DNA from: Torymus aiolomorphi
Taxonomy: Eukaryota > Arthropoda > Insecta > Hymenoptera > Torymidae
Length of the DNA stretch: 64,000 bases
NCBI GenBank assembly: GCA_036365515.1
Contig: CM070877.1
Span: 12,096,601-12,160,600, forward strand
Reading direction: 5' to 3'
Shown piece by piece: positions 24,526 to 35,150 of this stretch (position 1 is the stretch's first letter; each line of letters starts with the position of its first letter). Under the pieces are notes generated by a model. The model was not told the DNA's origin, ran no database searches, and was given only the letters and a program-made list of their open reading frames with translations. Position numbers and translations under genes: made by a program.

Positions 24526-24619
24526 AATCGCTCTGACGGATCGCGCAATCACGAGGTAGTACAAACACACGCGCGCGCTGCATATTTGACACGCAGTCGT
24601 AGATCGGCAAATCATCATC

Positions 24620-24621
<2 letters not shown>

Positions 24622-24654
<33 letters not shown>
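24622..24654 (+). repeat. (CT)n microsatellite
   Basis: About 16 CT units on the left side of the skew switch. Confidence 0.9.
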
Positions 24655-24657
<3 letters not shown>

Positions 24658-24792
24658 GAACGGCATCCGACAACGTAACAAGTCAACAAGCGCGAGTGCG
24701 AGCCATTATGGCCGTGTATACACTCTAACGCGCGCGCGATCGCGAGGACGAATTCTCGTGCGTTCGTTCTCTATTGACAATTTTCGGCCGGC

Positions 24793-24819
<27 letters not shown>
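24793..24819 (+). repeat. (GA)n microsatellite
   Basis: About 13 GA units on the right side of the same switch. Together with the (CT)n at 24622 it is an inverted pair that could fold back. Confidence 0.9.
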
Positions 24820-24823
<4 letters not shown>

Positions 24824-25100
24824 TAGAGGTATCGGTGCTCGCTGATGCATTGCTCGTGGGTTAGGTTCGCTGCTGCGGGAGAATCGTTAGCTCGCCGACG
24901 AGAGAGGGAATGTGTCGCGCGCAGGTTTCGGCTGGGTGGAGATTGGCGTTTTGGAGCTGTGTGTTTGAGAGAGAGGAGAAAGATTGCCCGGTGATATGTG
25001 GGATAAGTGGGGTGTGTCGATAATTATGCTGGTTGGTCGGGAAAGAATTTGGTTAGTTAATGTGAGTATACATAATTGTAAGGGATGGTTTCTGTAGAGA

Positions 25101-25458
25101 TTTACGTTAGGTATAACCTATGTGCACAGATCTGGGGTGCAAATGTTTGTGAGATATTAATTTATTAATTAAAATCCTTCACAGTTTTTATAAAACAGTA
25201 TATACTTATAGTAAAAATATCTTTGTAATTTATTTAAAAACTAATTATCGTTAGATTTTTCATATTTTTCGTACGTTAAAAATAGTTATAGATAAATAGA
25301 TTTGTAATCGTTTGGGTATATCGGAACATTTTGGTAAGTGTTCAGATATTGGGACGTTTCTCTTGATGAAAAATATTAAAGAATGTGACTATTTTAATTA
25401 TCTGTAAAAATTCATAGGAATGAACTTTTTTTTGTTCATTAAAATCCAAATAGTAATA
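25101..25458. other. AT-rich spacer
   Basis: AT-rich sequence up to the end of the second 748-bp-type element. Nothing else seen. Confidence 0.5.
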
Positions 25459-26175
25459 TCTGTGGCTTCCAGGAATAACGACTTAACTGACTTTTTGTCA
25501 AAATTCAGTTAGCTCCGGAATTTATATCTTCTAACTACCCTTTTTCATGTAGACTTCATCCGGAAATCTGAAACGCGTTTAAAGAGCAAATATCAGCTAA
25601 GTGCATAACCACGTAACTGCTCTCGTGCCCGGAAAAACTACTTAAAAGCACCGTTTTGAAGCTAATAATATGCAATAAACAGATTATGACATACCTATTT
25701 TTATAGCAACAACAATCAAAGGCAATAATAGAAGGTAACACAACAGCTTTGATTGCCGGGTGATGGGGCGATTGTGCATAAACAGTAACCGAGTAACGTT
25801 CGGTATTGGGTTTACCGAATTCTGTTGACTTCACGCACATTCCGTTGGCAGGCGCATACGCGGGAATGAATATTTAAAAAAGAATTCGTATTCTATGGTT
25901 GAAGTGTAGAAATAACTATGTTATTTATCTTATTTGAACAATTTCCCTAAACCACTTAACTATACACATTTACCGGAATAACGACTTAACTCCATTATTT
26001 TGTTTGTTTATACAAAGAACAAAAATGTATTCTAGCAGCTGATAGTGGGGTTCGAAAGATATTCAATACCTTTGTAAATGTCTAAATTGTTATGACTCAT
26101 CTCGCGCATTTCGATCTTACATATGAAGTGTCATAACAGAAATTTTAAAACGGCGATTTCTCGAAAACACGTATA

Positions 26176-26761
26176 CACTGAGAAAAGAATATTGTTACTG
26201 TTAACATATTTATCTATTTGAAATACAACTATTTGGCATGTTTAAGGATAAAATGTGATATTGTAATAGTTACAATATCTATTTTAACATATTCAGATTT
26301 GAAAGTAGCTGATGATAGAAGTTCTTATCAATTGTAGTTTTTGAATGTAATAGCCAATTTTCTACCAGGATGATGTTGTTATATAACAAAAAGGTTTGAA
26401 ATAAAAACTCCATTTAGTTTTTCTACTCCAACTTTTCAGACATTTTTATTGTTTATGTCCCTGATCAGGATAAACAATAAAAATGTCCGAAACGTTGGAG
26501 TAAAAAAATAAATGATGTTTTTATTTCAAACGTTTTTTTATAAAACAACATTAGATTCAAAAACTACTATAATAAGTATATTGTAACTATTACAATATCA
26601 ATGCTCTCAGTTAACATATTGAATTGTTTATGAGAACATGGTAACTTAGCTGTTAACATGGCATTATAATTGTTACAATGCCTATATTTGGTCATATTTA
26701 AACATATGCATGTTAACAGTTAGAATGCCATTTTAACAGTAAACAAATCCTTTTCTCAGTG
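26176..26761. mobile_element. MITE nested in the second 748-bp-type element
   Basis: A 586-bp element with ends CACTGAGAAAAG / CTTTTCTCAGTG and TA at 26174-26175 and 26762-26763. Subterminal GTTAACAGT-like repeats lie at both sides. The centre (about 26395-26530) is a second, tighter palindrome whose arms include GACATTTTTATTGTTTAT. Its insertion interrupts the host element, so it is the younger of the two. No coding capacity. Confidence 0.8.
26458..26499 (+). ncRNA. Hammerhead-like RNA motif in the nested MITE
   Basis: TCC, CTGATCA, stem GGA/TCC closing a long AT-rich loop, then GAAACGTT, then GGA, which pairs with the first TCC. The layout equals that of the motif at 22015-22056, in an otherwise unrelated element. 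The hammerhead core position G8 is C here, which would be expected to abolish cleavage. Confidence 0.3.
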
Positions 26762-26799
26762 TAAGTGGCTTACGTCGTTATTTCTGGAAGCCACAGATA

Positions 26800-27540
26800 T
26801 GTAATCGTAATAAAAGCCAATTTTAATTTTATACAGTGTTCTTTATTTACCTATTTTGCAACAAAACTAAACTTAAGATGTTGAAATATGTATTTTAATT
26901 CTGCGTTTTATTTTGCTATAATTTTCTTTTATTTATTAATCACAGTGTATAAATTTCCGTTGGATACTTTATTTTATAATATTGTTCAAATCCGCTTACT
27001 TATTTAACAATCAAATAACATTGAATTTTCGATTATATATACTCCGAAAAATATAAGCTAAATTTGCAACAACTACCGAAACCATTATTTACCGAGAGCC
27101 TGAATGCTATTGGATATAATTAAGATAAATATAAAGCTGCAAGCCATGCATGTGAATTGCCGTAAATTGTACACGCCAAGATCGAACTATAAATATGTCA
27201 CGTCTTGCCTAACTCATCCGTATCTACTAGCAATAGCTCGTTTCCAAGATTTAGGACACGCTAAACAACATCTCGGGCGCCAAGATAATTATTTACCCTC
27301 ATTTTCAAAATGAATAAATAGATCGATTTTGCGGTATTTTCCATTGCTTTAGCAACAACGTTTAGTAACTTTTTCTACGTATCATTGTGACTTATTATGG
27401 TCATGCTCATAGGTGAGTCTACAACAAAACGTGTCGCTATTTATTATAAATATGAATCACGTACATATTGCCAAAACAGAAAATTTCTTATTACTATCTT
27501 AGGCTCATAAAATAATAAACAGCTGAATTAAAAAGCAAAG
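26800..27540. other. AT-rich spacer
   Basis: AT-rich sequence. A short frame at 27104-27313 has no recognisable features. No repeats were noticed. Confidence 0.5.
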
Positions 27541-28150
27541 ATATCAGTAAATTTCCACTTATTCTTAATTAACTATACCCCTGCGACACCACCAAACCCT
27601 TTGCAACCCCACTATTTCTTTCCCATCAAAAAAATCAAAGTCTCCCAGCTCTCCTCCTCCCCCTGTTTGTTTTAAGACCACCCCGTCGCAGCAAAAAGTC
27701 ATATACAAACATAAATCCGCGGGCGCGCGTTCGCGGCCTAATTGAAAAAGTCCAACAATGAGAGACAGACAGACAACCACGGGATATCTCGATATCGTCG
27801 GATTGCGAATTCCGCGCGTGTGTTGACTCTGAACGACAATGGGAGCCAATATCGTGCGCACGCAAGAGTGTATCGAACGCGAGTATGCGCGCGTGTTTAT
27901 TGCTCCGCGGCGGTAATAAGGGGTTATTGTTTCGCGGATTATATTGTGTGAAAGGTGTGTGTGTGTGTATCGGGGTCGCGGGCTTTTTTTAGCGCGGGGT
28001 CCTCCCGAGTGTCTTTGTGGGGTCTGACGCATCGGGAACGGTGGGACAATGGCTCGGGTTGGTATGCAAAAAGAGTGTTAGATTTGTGCCGATTTTTCGA
28101 TTAGTCAGTGATAAGGGTGATGACTGTGGATTCTACTTGCATTGTTTTTA
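27540..28150. other. CpG island with skew flip, centre near 27800
   Basis: The left flank (27575-27690) is C/A/T-rich and the core spans 27715-27920. The right flank (27950-28135) is G/T-rich, opening with (GT)n at about 27956-27968. Confidence 0.65.
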
Positions 28151-28257
28151 TTGTGTTTCAATAATGAGGATAGTAGGAAAGGAGGTATATTGATAAGATG
28201 CAGAGAAGAAACGTGTTTGAGAAGAAATCATTGTATTCTATGGTAATGAGTTGAAAA

Positions 28258-28488
28258 ATGTGGAATTTAGACAATAATAATAGAGGATTTAATGAGTTTT
28301 CTGTAAAAGTTCTGTTTAATCGGCCAATTATGCCTTGGGAAAACTGGTTCATTGAATTTGGTATTCTCTCGCGAAGGTATGTATGTATCTTAAACATTGA
28401 CATCTCAAAAACTAAAAATGAAACATTTCAAAAAGTTTGCGGTGTACATTTCAATGACGACCATCTAGCCTTTACTAACAAACCCTAA
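28258..28488 (+). pseudogene. Possible relic of a THAP-type DNA-binding domain
   Basis: A 76-codon frame in an otherwise AT-rich spacer. Its end reads KVCGVHFNDDHLAF, similar to the C-terminal C-x2-H-F part of THAP zinc fingers found in P-element-like transposases, and it has two Trp (WENW) upstream. The N-terminal C-x2-4-C pair expected of a THAP domain is not visible. It may be a decayed transposase fragment or chance. Confidence 0.2.
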
Positions 28489-28489
28489 A

Positions 28490-29130
28490 CGCTAAATTTT
28501 TCTCCTACCAAATAAATATATAACGTCAATTTATCAAAAAATTACTAAACCTAAGTAACATATCATTTCACAAACGTTGCACTTTTCAATCACAACTCCC
28601 TCTGATCACCAGATCATCAATAACCCACAACCACCACCTCGTGTCCCACATTCCCACATCATTCCTCCAACCCCACGAGTCATAACCGATTCTTCGTTTT
28701 ATCCCCATGCAATCGCTTTCTCTCTCTCTCTCTCCTACTGTAATACCCGAAGTCAAACGAAAGCTACGGGGCTGCGCGAAATAATCGACGACGGTAGTGC
28801 CTTATATTGATCGATCGAGGGAGAGAGAGAGCAGCTCGCGGCGCTCCAATCATAATTTAACGAACGCCGCCGCGTTCCATTAGAGAGAGCGTCGAAGTTC
28901 CAGGGGCCACTCGGGCAACTTTCGACGAAGTATCTCGGGGAAGTGGGCGCCAATTGTTTGTACACGTTTTTGATGGCTGCTGGATCGGGCGGTGTGCAGC
29001 GCGCTCGCGATGCGAATATGTATATGGTTGGATTAGAGCGGAGGGCTAAAGTGTTGTTTGGGGTTGAAAGTTCGTAAGATGGTTCTCGAGTGGTAGGTCG
29101 TTCTTGGTTTTGGTACCACGATGTATTCTA
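28490..29130. other. CpG island with skew flip, centre near 28800
   Basis: Counted directly: 28621-28680 has C 29 and G 4; 29041-29100 has G 24 and C 5. A CT tract (28718-28735) lies left and a GA tract (28820-28831) lies right of the switch. Confidence 0.7.
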
Positions 29131-29399
29131 GTTGAGAGATAACAAATTTGCATATATCTATAGTTGATGTATATTTGTATTATAGATGCGATTGGAAATA
29201 ATTTGAAGTCATCTGGAGCTATCAAGATGATTCCAAATAATTATATTGTAGACCTTGGTTTCAGGATGTACTGTGATTAAATTTTATAAAAAGTTCGGAT
29301 TTGAAGTAATTTATTATAATAACTATAACAATGGTTTTTAACAATTTATTAGAAAAGTTGTACAAATAATGATGATACCATACGATAGAAGCTATGTCA

Positions 29400-30310
29400 T
29401 TTTGTTGCCCCTTCTTTGATCAACCAGAGGTCAACCAGAAATCTCGTTTCTTTTTTAACGAATAATTCTAAAACATCTGTCACATTAGCAACAAAGTATT
29501 CCCACATCTTTTTGCAACCAAAATCCTCAAAGCCTAGAAAACAATACCATTTGCAATATATTTGCCAAATCCCATTTTGCATAGTTCGCCGTGCACCACA
29601 ACTACTCCCCCACCCATTCCGCAACCCAACCTTTTCTCACCCCTTCCTTAACACACACGCACAGAGCTACACCCTTCCACCCCCATTTTAAGGGGAAATC
29701 GCAGCAGCAGCAGCAGCACCGTGGGGACTCGCCCGTACAGCACGATCGTGTCGCAGGACCCGGCCATCATCATCGCCTCTCCCATCCCGCTGGCGCCCGC
29801 CTACCGAAGACGACGACGACGCCGTCGAGGAGAGAAGCTCGCAAAGGTGTGGTCCCCGGGCGCGTCCAAGCCGTCTTGGATTAATATAAAAGTGGGTGGA
29901 GCCAGAGAGCAGCAGCAGTAGCAGCCTGGCCGGAAGTGCGCGTCTAGGGGGAGGGAAAGAGGATGCTGCGGACGTCTCTCTCTCTCTCTTGGCCCCTACT
30001 CCTTGCGCTGCTGCAGGCGTGGGTGGCGGCGATGCGCGCGCGCGCTCGTGCGTTGCCTTGGTTGCACCCGAGAAGAGAGAGAGAGAGAGAGAGGTTTCTC
30101 TAGGAGGTGTGGGGGGATATGCGTGTGTTGCATAATTTCGAGGAGGAGAGGAGGTGGAGGAGGAGGTGAGAGGCTGTTTTGGAGTGCCGGCTAGGTGTGG
30201 CGTGTGGATTGTATTGATTCGGGATGGATGGTAAGGAAAAAGGCTGGGTGTTATGTGGGTGTGCTTTAGGTGGTTAGGGCTTTGTTGGAGAAGTTGGTAG
30301 CAAGCTGCAG
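29400..30310. other. CpG island with skew flip, centre near 29880
   Basis: The left flank (29580-29690) is C-rich. The core contains (GCA)n at 29701-29717 and (CGA)n near 29815. A CT tract (29977-29990) precedes a GA tract (30072-30093). The right flank (30100-30300) is strongly G-rich. Confidence 0.65.
29703..29846. CDS. Possible coding exon, strand ambiguous
   Basis: On the + strand a frame reading TIVSQDPAIIIASPIPLAPA then an Arg run has nearly all codons ending in G/C, and AAAG|GTGTGG at 29846/29847 could be a donor. On the minus strand the same third-position column is read by another frame (AGSCDTIVLYGRVPTVL) behind a fair acceptor, a pyrimidine-rich tract ending TAG at 29811-29813. 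I cannot choose between them, recognise no protein, and allow that neither is real. Confidence 0.22.
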
Positions 30311-30429
30311 TGAATTTAAATCTCGTTAATGTACGAAAAAAGCTGCAAAGTATTTTGAAAATAGTTCAAGTAGAGACACTGGTCGGCTACTGCAGCGTCA
30401 GGAGTAAACTGAAAGCATTGAATAAAAAA

Positions 30430-31290
30430 TTGCAAAATTTTGAAAAAAGCCCCGCGGTCACCTCTTCTTGAAAAAAAAACGCATTCAAAATCGTTATTCC
30501 GCCTCGCTGTATTTTTAGCCCTCAAGGCCGCTCTCCAAACAAACTCTAGCTTTTCAAAAGCGCGCCTGCCTCCCTACCCGGTATACAAATTTCTTTACGT
30601 CTTTGAATACCACATCGGTTTTCCATTTTCTCCAACCACCATCTACATTCTTTCGAAACATCACCATATTCTCTACAACCACCTCGTCATTAACTTATAC
30701 CCTTTACCTATAAGATAAAATCAATTTCCACCTTTGCAAAAATCCCTCCTCCCGTTATTTTTATAAACAACAAAACTCGCGAGTTGCCCCCACACGAAGT
30801 CGATCGACTCGAAGGAGTAGTCAGCATCTCCTCTTTCTCTCTCTGGAAAAGAAAGCTCTCGCGTGGGTGGGGGTTGAGTAGGCGAGCGAGCAAGGGTTGC
30901 CTCTGGCTCTCCTCCTCTTTCCTCCCCCCACTCCGCGGGACCAGAGGTGGTAGGCAACGCCTCCTCCCTCCCTCCCTCCCTTCTTGAGAGGCCAGAGGAG
31001 CTTTCTTCGGAGGGGCAGGAGGAGGAGGGAGAGGGAGAGAGCGTTCCCCAGGTGAACGTAGCGTACACGTCGTCTCGGAGATGCCATTGCGCCCGGCGCG
31101 CCAGCACGCAAGAGCGATTTAATGGGATTCTAGCGGATGGAGGACGTGACGCGTTGAGTCCGTGAGAGAGAGAGGAAGAGAAGAAATTTCTTTGAGGAAG
31201 AAAGGGGTGGCTTGAAGTGTTAATTTATAAATTTAACATTTCAGGGATGTGATGAAGTTTGGTTTTTGTTTTTTTGTGGATTGAAACTAT
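30430..31290. other. CpG island with skew flip, centre near 30870
   Basis: The left flank (30495-30720) is C/A/T-rich. CT-rich sequence near 30828-30843 and CCCT repeats near 30964-30980 precede GGAGGA-rich sequence (31005-31040). The right flank (31130-31270) is G/T-rich. Confidence 0.6.
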
Positions 31291-31860
31291 TTGATTGATT
31301 GCCTTATCGTAATGATGGATATTTAAATTTATTAGGGTTGCCTTGTAGGGTGCTTTGAAATTATAGTTCGATGTTTTTCAATATTTTTAATGGCTATGTG
31401 CTTTTTAATAATGTATAAATATTACAGGTATACAAATAATATTCAAGTGTAAAATTAGCAAACAGTTTAAAAAGAGTAGAAACATTCATATTTCATGTAT
31501 TTTTCTTTGATGAAGAAATTTTTTTAATCTACTTTTTAAAAATGGGGCGTTCATTAGTTATCTAGATGTTCGTTCAATTTTTCATAATACTCCAAAGTGA
31601 CATCAAAACTTACTCTATTCTTCTTAAACAGCAAATTGTACCATATAGGTAACATTGGTAAGTTAGTTTAGCAAACTCAAGTTGTAGAAAGAAAATCGAG
31701 GGTAACTACCTTGGTTCCTTTTACAGGAAAGAAATATCGACGTCGTAGCATTATTGTTATAAAAGTACAAACTAATAAAATATTAACAGAGGTAATTTAG
31801 TTAAATACGCTAATAAATTAAGAAATAGCAACTCAACTGTAGCATATTTATATTCTGTAA
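31291..31860. other. AT-rich spacer
   Basis: AT-rich sequence without visible gene or repeat pair. Confidence 0.5.
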
Positions 31861-32560
31861 TTACAGTCGCATTCAATATTAACGCAGCTTATTCATGAAT
31901 AGCGAACGAAGCAAGCACCTAGAGGCAAAAAAAGCGAGAGAGAGAGAAAAACAAAGAGCCAAAGTAAACAATTAAAAATATACAAGAACTATAGGAATGA
32001 TAGATAAACGCTGGTAAATAATAAGCTAACGAGAAATGCACGCACGCGCGCGTAGTTCATAATGCATGTGAAAATAGTTCTGTTTACTCGGCTCACGAGA
32101 AGTCCTCAGGAAAATTGATTTTAATAAATTAAATTTCCTTTCTAGCTCGATCTATAGCCACCCCCGTACATCGACGTGTGTACGATACTGTACATTCATT
32201 AACCTACAGTGAGCCTATAAACCGCTATTATCAGCCCGTGTATATAGCTACTGCCGTCGTAGCTCGATGCGAGAATTTATAATTATCGTAGGTAGCTGCA
32301 GTGATGGAAGAATGGATGTATCGATTGTGATTCGACGACAATTCGAAAGGTTGCTTGCGAATGTCGAGGTGTTGTTTTTTTCTTTCTTGTTTAATTTGTT
32401 GACGAGGGCCGATGGAAAACAAGCGATTGCGCTAAGTTGTTGAAACGTTTCCGATAAGGCGCAGTCGTTACGCGTTATGTCAGTTGTGATAGGAGAAAAA
32501 TAAAAACAAAGTAGCGTGGAAAGCAATGAATGTGACGAAGGTTATACTTATTTGACTGGA
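31860..32560. other. CpG island with skew flip, centre near 32250 (weaker)
   Basis: CpG-rich patches at 32040-32055 and 32160-32270. The left side is A-rich and the right flank (32290-32420) is G/T-rich. Confidence 0.45.
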
Positions 32561-32919
32561 TAGTTTAGTAAAAATTGTAGAATAATATAAGTATATAGTT
32601 TTAACAGTGGTAGTAGGAAAGACGTTATCTGTAATACAAAATGCTAAAACATTGCTTATATTGAGCAAAATTTTTTTACTGGTTTGAATAAACATATTTT
32701 GTGCAGTATTAAGTTTTAGCAAGAAATCTGAAAAAGAAGAGGAAAATTAAACTACTAGAAACTATAGGTATATGATACATATATAAGCATAATAGTAGAA
32801 ACGTCATTCACAGGCTTTATTTTGTCCAAAACCCCAAGTAACTTTTTAATAAAATTCCTTTTCATACTAATAGAATCACGAAAATTGCAGTAAGCACAAT
32901 ACCATCTATCTAAGATTCC
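32561..32919. other. AT-rich spacer
   Basis: AT-rich sequence; nothing specific seen. Confidence 0.5.
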
Positions 32920-34200
32920 CATCTTTTTTAAAAATGAGACAGAACCCAATCTACAAATAAAATCTACAAATCTCTCATCGATCAATCAAGTCCCCCTTAT
33001 CATAACCCGCGGAGCGACGGTGTTTAGCGGCGGCGGTCGGGAAAACACGTGGCGGCGCGCATGAGGCAGGCGGGTGTGTATAAGTGCAGTATAGTGCGCG
33101 CGTGCGACAACATATTCTATCAATATCAATTCGTGCGTGCGTGCAGAACAAGAAGAAGTAGAAGAAGAAGCAGAAGAAGAAGCGGAGAGAGCAAGGGAAG
33201 ACTACCTGGACGGGTCTCCAGCGTGGCTCCAGCATGTCCCGCTTCCTCGTGGCTGTCCTCGGTCCTTCCGTTTCTTTCTTTCTCTCAATCTCTCTCTCTT
33301 ACTCCTTATTCCTCACCTTCCTCAGCGAGTCCTTAGGGAGGTAGCACAGCTCGGCGCGGTCGGCGCGTCTCATCCACCCCTGCACGGCACTGTCTCTCTC
33401 TTTACCTCTCTCTCTCTATCTTTTTATCGTCTTATACTGTCCGTCTGCCTTTCTCACCCCGCCGCCTCGCCACTGCGCCACGTGCAACTCTCTCACCACC
33501 ACCACCAGCACCGCACACCACCGCACACCACCACCACCACAACAACAACAACACCTGTCCCTTATCCAGTTCCAGCCCCTTTCCCACGTATACTCCACTC
33601 CCCCTATCGTCCTACAAATATATACGCGCACGTATATATGTATATCTGTATATCCTTCCTCCTTTCGCACACGCTCGAGCTTATATATCTATATATGTCT
33701 CTCTATATATGTATATATATATATATGTGTATATATATATATGTGTGTGCCCTGCGCGGGGGATATATGTACGCTGGTGTATATCGCGCGCCGGTGGCTG
33801 CCGTCGCGACTCTGCGCCGCTCTGAGACGAGAGCCGTGTGCCGCGCGCCACCGTGTACGAGCGCGCCAACGACAGAGTGAGAGAGCGAGAGAGAGGAAGA
33901 GTGAGTGAGAGAGAGAGGCTCCCCCACCGCTGCGCCGACTCGTGCAGCCTGCCCGAATAGGCGGCGGCACGCGGCAGCAGCAGCACGCGGCCACCGAGTC
34001 GGCGCACTGAGTACTAGCTTTCTAGCGGGTGGGAGAGAGAGAGCAAGAGAGGGATAGGTATATCGAGTGGTGGCGCGCGAGGTTGTGTGCGGGTGAGCGC
34101 GTGAGTGTCGATATAGGGGGATTTTAGAAGAGCTCTTTTGGAAATGAGGGGTTTTTGGGTTGGGATTGTTGAGAATTGTTGTGTAATGTTTTTATTATAA
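32920..34200. other. Large CpG island with skew flip, centre near 33780
   Basis: A CpG-rich start (33008-33065) is followed by a long pyrimidine region with CT tracts (33265-33425), a CAC/CAA repeat (33495-33553), TA alternations (33615-33745), then GA tracts (33876-33920, 34035-34048) and a G/T-rich right flank (34085-34170). The 247-codon + frame through it encodes low-complexity runs of Glu, Leu/Ser, His/Thr and Ile/Tyr and is probably not a gene. Confidence 0.6.
33317..33373 (-). CDS. Possible short first coding exon
   Basis: From an ATG at 33373-33371, nineteen codons read MRRADRAELCYLPKDSLRK and end in AAG followed by GTGAGG, a good splice donor in phase 0. Nearly every codon ends in G or C. 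Against it, the start context is ordinary, no partner exon is identified, and the + strand at the same place shows a strong pyrimidine tract ending CAG at 33324, so the region could instead be a plus-strand acceptor. Confidence 0.2.
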
Positions 34201-34800
34201 TTTTTTTTTTTTATTTTAATGTAGGTAGTGATTTTGCTGTGTTTTGGCTTTTAGTTGGCAGATTGAGTGATCTTTGGTAAATGTAGATTAGGATAAATAA
34301 TAATAATATTTTTCGTATTATGATATAAACTTGAAATTATCAATTGGTTCTTAGTATATCAAATAGTGACTTTTACTTTTGCTTTAAGTAGTAATAAAGT
34401 AAATCGTTCAGACAAATTTATACATATATATCGCAGAGCTATGCGCTACTTTTCTACTTAATACCATGGCTGTTACATTTATTCTTCAGACTTTATGACG
34501 ACTTACAGATGAAGAGATAACACATAATAAATACTTTATGTCTTAGTATATTACAATGTGGTTAACTGTAAAAAATTGCCATAAAAATATTGAAACAGTT
34601 GGAATATTATAGTGTAATTAAAATGAAAGTTTAAGTGAAAGATTAATCGAGAATTCTCCATTAAAAAACAAAAATGTTGCATTGAAAATAATTGTACAGA
34701 TCTCCATTAAATGTGTAAAAAGTTCTTAGCATTGTTTAATGGCATATTCGCCGGTTATTGACATGTTTAGTTCCAGAAATAGCGTGGCTTTCTATATTAC
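34201..34800. other. AT-rich spacer
   Basis: AT-rich sequence; nothing specific seen. Confidence 0.5.
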
Positions 34801-35110
34801 TAGCACTATAAAAAAGTTAATTATCTGAAAACAGCAACCAAACAGAGACAGAACAACAACCCCAAGTTTGCTACACGATCGGCCGTTGCGTAAAACGTAA
34901 ATAGAATTCGATTCATTGCGCGAGTTTCGCTTATTGTTCCGAATCGTCACCTGAAGTTGCGCCAATTGATTCGTTCGTTCTCGTTTCCTTTGGACTTAAT
35001 GAATTGACATTACAAACACGGACCGTGATGTGTAATGTGTTTGTTCTTTGGAACTTGACTCGTCCGTTACACGATAAACGTGCAAGTATGTATGGTAGTC
35101 GACATAATTT
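34800..35110. other. Small CpG island with skew flip, centre near 34900
   Basis: The left flank (34830-34870) is A/C-rich (CAACAACCCC). A short core lies near 34878-34930. The right flank (34950-35060) is T/G-rich. It abuts the foldback element. Confidence 0.45.
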
Positions 35111-35150
35111 TTTTAGTTTTTCGTTACTTCTGGTGATAATCATATTTCGA

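Larger units (their letters stand above)
24120..25100. other. CpG island with skew flip, centre near 24720
   Basis: The left flank (24135-24350) is C/A-rich, the core spans 24350-24830, and the right flank (24850-25070) is G/T-rich. Within the core the order is (TG)n at 24498-24525, (CT)n at 24622-24654, then (GA)n at 24793-24819, so pyrimidine repeats precede purine repeats. Confidence 0.7.
25459..26797 (-). mobile_element. 748-bp-type DNA element, copy 2, split by a MITE
   Basis: Opposite in orientation to copy 1 (17921-18668). The ends TCTGTGGCTTCC and GGAAGCCACAGA are flanked by TA at 25457-25458 and 26798-26799. Host sequence runs 25459-26173, is interrupted by the MITE, and resumes to 26797. 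It retains about 24 bp near its end that copy 1 lacks. CAGTTAAGTSGTTAT repeats are present on the minus strand. Divergence from copy 1 is scattered point changes and small indels. Confidence 0.8.

Noticed and set aside
30721..31107. Minus-strand open frame including DADYSFESIDFVWGQL behind a good acceptor-like tract
   Set aside because: Only about 16 codons look protein-like. The rest is Glu/Arg/Ser low complexity and no donor follows. A chance match in a GA/CT-rich island is more likely.
33137..33880. A 247-codon open frame on the + strand, the longest in the window
   Set aside because: It translates into successive simple-repeat runs (Glu/Ala, Leu/Ser, His/Thr, Ile/Tyr). It follows microsatellites and shows no domain.
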